Shown piece after piece: positions 60,442-64,000 of a DNA stretch of 64,000 nt (position 1 is its first letter; every line of letters starts with the position of its first letter). Source of the stretch: Deltaproteobacteria bacterium. GTDB taxonomy: Bacteria; Desulfobacterota; Desulfobacteria; Desulfobacterales; Desulfosarcinaceae. The position numbers and the translations under genes were made by a program. The stretch spans positions 111,782-175,781 of the forward strand of contig JAHLLR010000001.1 of the NCBI GenBank assembly GCA_020444075.1, written 5' to 3'. Below the pieces are notes generated by a model, which was not told the origin of the DNA, did no database searches, and saw only the letters and a list, made by a program, of their open reading frames with translations.

Positions 60442-63387
60442 ATGAATCGCAGAACTTTTCTCAAGATTGCATCCATGGGCAGCGTCGCCGTGGCCGCCGG
60501 CTGCTCAGCCAAATCCGAAGACAACCTGTTCACCATGGTCCAGGCGACCGAAGATATGGTCGTCGGTCAGGAATCTTGGTATGCGTCCACCTGCCGCGAA
60601 TGTCCTGCCGGCTGCGGGGTGCTGGCCAAAAACCGTGAGGGACGCATCATCAAACTGGAAGGAAATGGCCTGCACCCGGTCAACCGGGGCTCGCTTTGCA
60701 TCCGGGGCCAGGCGGCCCTCCAGGGGCTCTACAATCCCGACCGGCTGTGGATGCCGCAACTCAAAACGGAGAAGGGGTGGCAGGAAATCCCTTTCGATAA
60801 AGCCGAGGCGTTAATCCGGCAAAAGGCCGGGGCGGCAGTCAATCGCGGGTCCGGCCGCATATCCATGGTCACCGAAACCGTGGGCCGGACCCAACTGGAC
60901 CTGTTTGCCACGGTACTGCAAACCTTCAAAAGCCCGCCGCCCGTCGTCTTCGAACCCCTGGCCTATGAATCCCTGAAGTTTGCCCACCAGCAGCTCTTCG
61001 GCGACCCCGTCCTGCCGGTTCTGCACATGGACCGGGCCGATGTGCTGCTCGGATTCGGCGCCGATTTTCTGGAGACCTGGCTCTCACCGGTGGAATACGC
61101 ACGCAAATTCAAGTCCATGCATCAGCTGAACGATGGCCGCAAGGGGGTGTTTATCCAGGTGAGCCCCTTCCAATCTCTCACCGGTGCCAATGCCGACCGC
61201 TGGATTGGCTGCCGGCCCGGCACCGAAGCCGCAGTGATCATGGGGTTGGTCCGCCTGGTGATCGATGACGCCAACGGCCGCCAAGTGAACCGGAGTCTGC
61301 GGGATGCGCTGGCAGGCGTGACCGAGGCGTACACCCCCGAAGCGGTGGCCCGGTTGTCGGGCGTCAGCGTTGAAGACCAGGCCGTCGTCGGCCGGCAGTT
61401 GCTGGCGGCAAAACGGCCCCTGGTTCTGGGCACGGGCGCCGGCAGCGACGGAGGGCATGCAGTGGCCGCGGAAGTGGCTGCCCTTTTTCTCAACCTGGCC
61501 CTGGACCCTGAATTGTCCCTGTTCGACTTCAACAATCGCCACCGGGTCGAGATTGCCGACCGGCGGTCCACGGTACTGGACGCATTCGATGCCATGGATG
61601 AAAAATCCGTGGAGCTGGTCTTGATCAACAATGTCAACCCGGTCTTCTCCATTCCCGGCGGCAACCGCATCGCCAAAATCCTGAGCGACAAAAAGCGCTT
61701 TGTGGTGGCCTTTTCCAATTTCATGGATGAGACAGCAGCCCTCGCCGATCTTATCGTTCCGGTGCAGCTGGCCCTGGAAACCTGGGATGCTTATGAAAGC
61801 AACAGCACCACGATGGCCACCCTGCAGCCCACCATGGGAAAGATCACCCAGGCGCCCGCGTTGGGAGACCTGCTGCTCAATCTGCTTCCCCCCGAGAAGC
61901 GGCCGGCGGCAGACTACCAAGCCCTGGTGACCCGGTCCGTTCTGGCCGGCCAGGGCAGTCAGACCGCCGCGGCCTGGCTGAAAACGATTCAGAAAGGCGG
62001 ACGATTCAGTGACGACAGCACTACGGGAGGCAGCCCCAAGGCTAACCTGAGAGCGGCGGCAACCCTGAAAACCTGCCTGACGGCCCTGCCGGAGCCTGAA
62101 GTGGGTGATGTGCTCATGGCCCCGCCCTCCATCCGTTTTTTCGACGGCCGGGGCGCCAACCGGCCCTGGCTGGCCGAGATCCCGGATACCCTCACCCAGA
62201 TCGCCTGGCAGACCCCGGCTCTGGTCCATCCGGACCGCATGGCCGCCGGCGGCATCAAGGATGGCGACAGGGTCGTCCTGGAGACCCACGCGGGAGAAAT
62301 CGAGGTGCCGGTTTATGCCTACGCGGGGGTTTTCCCGGGAACCGTCGTGGTGCCTGCCGGACTAGGCCACACCACGTTCGGCCGCTGGGCACGCGGCCAG
62401 GGTGTCAACCCGCTGTCGGTTCTGGATCCATCGGTGAATGCCGACGCAGGGGCGCCGTCGTTCGCGACGCCACTGATAAGCATGGCAATCACCGGCACGC
62501 GCATGTCGCTGGCCACCACCTCGGGCAGCCGCGTCTCCCTGGGCCGCAAGATCGCCCTCAGCATGGCCATCGAACGGATCGGCCACAAGGACGGACACAA
62601 AGAGCCGGGACTGACCATGGACACCTTTCCCCTGACACCGCCGACCCCCGAAGGCTACGATCCCGAACGGGATCTCTACCCGCCCCACGACCATGACGGC
62701 TACCGCTGGGCCATGATCGTGGACATGGACCGCTGCATTGGCTGCACCGCCTGCGTGGCGGCCTGCTATGCGGAGAACAACCTCGGCATCGTCGGCGAGG
62801 AGCGCATCATTGAAGGCCGGGAGATGGCCTGGCTGCAGATCCAGCGATATCAAGACCCGGCAGACATGGCCCGGGTCACCTTCCTGCCCATGATGTGCCA
62901 GCACTGCGACAACGCCCCCTGCGAGGCGGTCTGCCCGGTCTATGCGCCCCACCACTCCAAAGAGGGGCTCAACAACCAGATTTACAACCGCTGCATCGGC
63001 ACGCGCTTCTGCGCCCAGAACTGCCCCTACAAAGTGCGGCGTTTCAACTGGTTCGACTGGCAGTGGCCCAAGCCGCTGCAGATGCAGCTCAATCCCAACG
63101 TCACCGTGCGCAGCAAGGGCGTGATGGAGAAATGCTCCTTCTGCATCCAGCGCATCAAGGCCGCCCATAACACGGCCAAAAACGAGAAGCGGGCCATCCG
63201 CGACGGCGAAGTAGTGCCGGCCTGCGCCCAGACCTGCCCCACCGGGGCGCTGACCTTCGGCAGCCTCATGGATCCGGCCAGCCGGGTGAGCCAACTGATC
63301 AAGGATCCGCGGGCCTATCAGGTGATGGGATACCTGAACACCAAACCGGCGGTGATTTACCTTAAAAAAGTGACTCAAATCGTTTAA
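60442..63387 (+). CDS. actB: ActB-like fused molybdopterin-type/iron-sulfur respiratory subunit
   Basis: 981 residues from the chosen ATG. N-terminal Tat signal (NRRTFLK) with a lipobox-like VAAGC at 17-21. Residues about 45-720 follow the molybdopterin oxidoreductase fold and keep an N-terminal [4Fe-4S] pattern C51/C54/C58/C86. The C-terminal ~250 residues are a four-cluster ferredoxin domain (CIGCTACVAACY, CQHCDNAPCEAVCP, CIGTRFCAQNCPYK, CSFCIQ with CAQTCPTG). This fusion is the plan of ActB of alternative complex III; the separated form is QrcB/QrcC of sulfate reducers. With ActC it should link periplasmic electron carriers and the menaquinone pool. In-frame ATGs at 60376 and 60400 are alternative starts; none has a clear ribosome site. 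Confidence 0.9.
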   Translation: MNRRTFLKIASMGSVAVAAGCSAKSEDNLFTMVQATEDMVVGQESWYASTCRECPAGCGVLAKNREGRIIKLEGNGLHPVNRGSLCIRGQAALQGLYNPDRLWMPQLKTEKGWQEIPFDKAEALIRQKAGAAVNRGSGRISMVTETVGRTQLDLFATVLQTFKSPPPVVFEPLAYESLKFAHQQLFGDPVLPVLHMDRADVLLGFGADFLETWLSPVEYARKFKSMHQLNDGRKGVFIQVSPFQSLTGANADRWIGCRPGTEAAVIMGLVRLVIDDANGRQVNRSLRDALAGVTEAYTPEAVARLSGVSVEDQAVVGRQLLAAKRPLVLGTGAGSDGGHAVAAEVAALFLNLALDPELSLFDFNNRHRVEIADRRSTVLDAFDAMDEKSVELVLINNVNPVFSIPGGNRIAKILSDKKRFVVAFSNFMDETAALADLIVPVQLALETWDAYESNSTTMATLQPTMGKITQAPALGDLLLNLLPPEKRPAADYQALVTRSVLAGQGSQTAAAWLKTIQKGGRFSDDSTTGGSPKANLRAAATLKTCLTALPEPEVGDVLMAPPSIRFFDGRGANRPWLAEIPDTLTQIAWQTPALVHPDRMAAGGIKDGDRVVLETHAGEIEVPVYAYAGVFPGTVVVPAGLGHTTFGRWARGQGVNPLSVLDPSVNADAGAPSFATPLISMAITGTRMSLATTSGSRVSLGRKIALSMAIERIGHKDGHKEPGLTMDTFPLTPPTPEGYDPERDLYPPHDHDGYRWAMIVDMDRCIGCTACVAACYAENNLGIVGEERIIEGREMAWLQIQRYQDPADMARVTFLPMMCQHCDNAPCEAVCPVYAPHHSKEGLNNQIYNRCIGTRFCAQNCPYKVRRFNWFDWQWPKPLQMQLNPNVTVRSKGVMEKCSFCIQRIKAAHNTAKNEKRAIRDGEVVPACAQTCPTGALTFGSLMDPASRVSQLIKDPRAYQVMGYLNTKPAVIYLKKVTQIV

Positions 63388-63496
63388 TTGGATTGTGTTT
63401 TGTTTGAGATTTGAAGATTCGAATTTGGAACTTATTTGAGATTTGGTGCTTGTTTTTTGCTGATTCCAAATCATCCGGGACAGAATAAAGGTAGCA
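63388..63496. repeat. Low-complexity spacer between actB and actC
   Basis: The stretch carries repeated TTTGAGATTTG / GAATTTGGAA blocks (for example near 63399 and 63437), the kind of degenerate AT-rich spacer also seen between other co-directional genes in this window. No terminator. Confidence 0.45.
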
Positions 63497-64000
63497 ATGG
63501 AACAGACACTCACCTACCGCAAAATTGACGATACGGTTCTGGACACCCTGACACCGCCCCAGCGCAGCTACTGGGCACTCGTGGCCCTGCTTTTTGCCGG
63601 CGTGCTCATGGGCGCGGGGTGCTGGATCTACCAGATCCTGGTGGGCATCGGCGTCGGTGGCCAGAACAACCCGGTGCACTGGGGCACCTATCTGATCAAT
63701 TTCGTCTTCTGGGTGGGGATCGCCCATTCGGGAACGCTGATTTCCGCCATCCTGCACCTGTTCCGGGCCGGATGGCGCAACCCCATCGCCCGGGCGGCCG
63801 AGACCATGACCGTCTTTGCCGTATGCACGGCCGGACTCTTCCCTTTCATCCACCTGGGACGGGTCTGGCTGGTCTTCTACATGCTGCCGATTCCCAACCA
63901 GCGAACCTTGTGGCCCAACTTCCAGTCGCCGCTGATGTTCGACGTGGTGGCCATTTCCACCTACCTGACGGTCAGCAGCCTGTTCTGGTACACGGGCATG
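63497..64000 (+). CDS. actC: ActC/NrfD-like membrane subunit (N-terminal part)
   Basis: 168 codons visible; the gene runs off the right edge. It begins MEQTLTYRKIDDTVLD and shows helices LVALLFAGVLMGAGCWIYQI, YLINFVFWVGIAHSGTLISA and MTVFAVCTAGLFPFIHLGRV, then the family segment TLWPNFQSPLMFDVVAI. NrfD-type proteins bind quinone in the membrane. AAGG precedes ATG 63497. Partner of ActB. Confidence 0.93.
   Translation, partial: MEQTLTYRKIDDTVLDTLTPPQRSYWALVALLFAGVLMGAGCWIYQILVGIGVGGQNNPVHWGTYLINFVFWVGIAHSGTLISAILHLFRAGWRNPIARAAETMTVFAVCTAGLFPFIHLGRVWLVFYMLPIPNQRTLWPNFQSPLMFDVVAISTYLTVSSLFWYTGM

Noticed and set aside
62362-63513. 383-codon minus-strand frame opposite actB
   Set aside because: Shadow of the four-cluster ferredoxin domain.

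Overview
The window is 64 kb of dense, GC-rich bacterial chromosome. Gene content points to an anaerobic, probably sulfate-reducing Desulfobacterota (Desulfosarcina/Desulfobacteraceae-like). It carries an Ni-CO dehydrogenase, a siroheme-type small sulfite-reductase-like protein, an FmdE protein, an Nqr sodium pump, a DVU0772-type protein, indolepyruvate:ferredoxin oxidoreductase, rubredoxin and ferritin-like proteins and an ActBC-type quinone complex. The taxonomic call is inferred from gene content only; no rRNA or tRNA gene was seen.

Layout. 0-8 kb: the start of a ResB-like gene (minus), then FmdE, a molybdopterin-binding protein, a siroheme/Fe-S protein and a PAS sigma54 activator (plus), a shared bidirectional terminator, cooS (minus), and a glutaredoxin/ferredoxin-thioredoxin-reductase pair. 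8-14 kb: a divergent TetR regulator and a three-gene operon (PLP alanine-racemase-like enzyme, GMC oxidoreductase, aldehyde dehydrogenase with an extra N-terminal domain) with duplicated operator-like sites between them. 14-20 kb: complete nqrABCDEF on the minus strand. 20-26 kb: Fur-family regulator, citrate synthase, membrane rubredoxin, an AhpF-like thioredoxin reductase, a thioesterase and a small kinase. 26-29 kb: universal stress protein, ZIP transporter, ferritin-like protein and small proteins.

29.7-46.4 kb looks like a locus for uptake and oxidation of amino acids or aryl acids. It has a polar amino-acid ABC system without its ATPase, a full branched-chain-type (Liv) system in which the LivF ATPase is fused in one open frame to a phenylacetate-CoA ligase, a 1324-residue hybrid histidine kinase, a PAS protein and iorAB. 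The ligase and IorAB both lead to aryl-acetyl-CoA, from aryl acetates and from aryl pyruvates respectively.

46.6-55.1 kb is accessory: a histidine-kinase-like protein without an ATPase domain, a ferritin-like protein, a 1333-residue secreted repeat protein, and a two-gene unit of an inosose-isomerase-type TIM barrel and a sugar-phosphate cyclase that resembles 2-deoxy-scyllo-inosose synthase more than 3-dehydroquinate synthase. 55.4-64 kb holds a membrane SafE/UreH-like protein, then a tightly overlapped NosL-like / membrane protein / MacB-type ABC exporter / membrane protein operon leading into ActB- and ActC-like genes; actC runs off the window end. No CRISPR array, insertion sequence or prophage was recognised.
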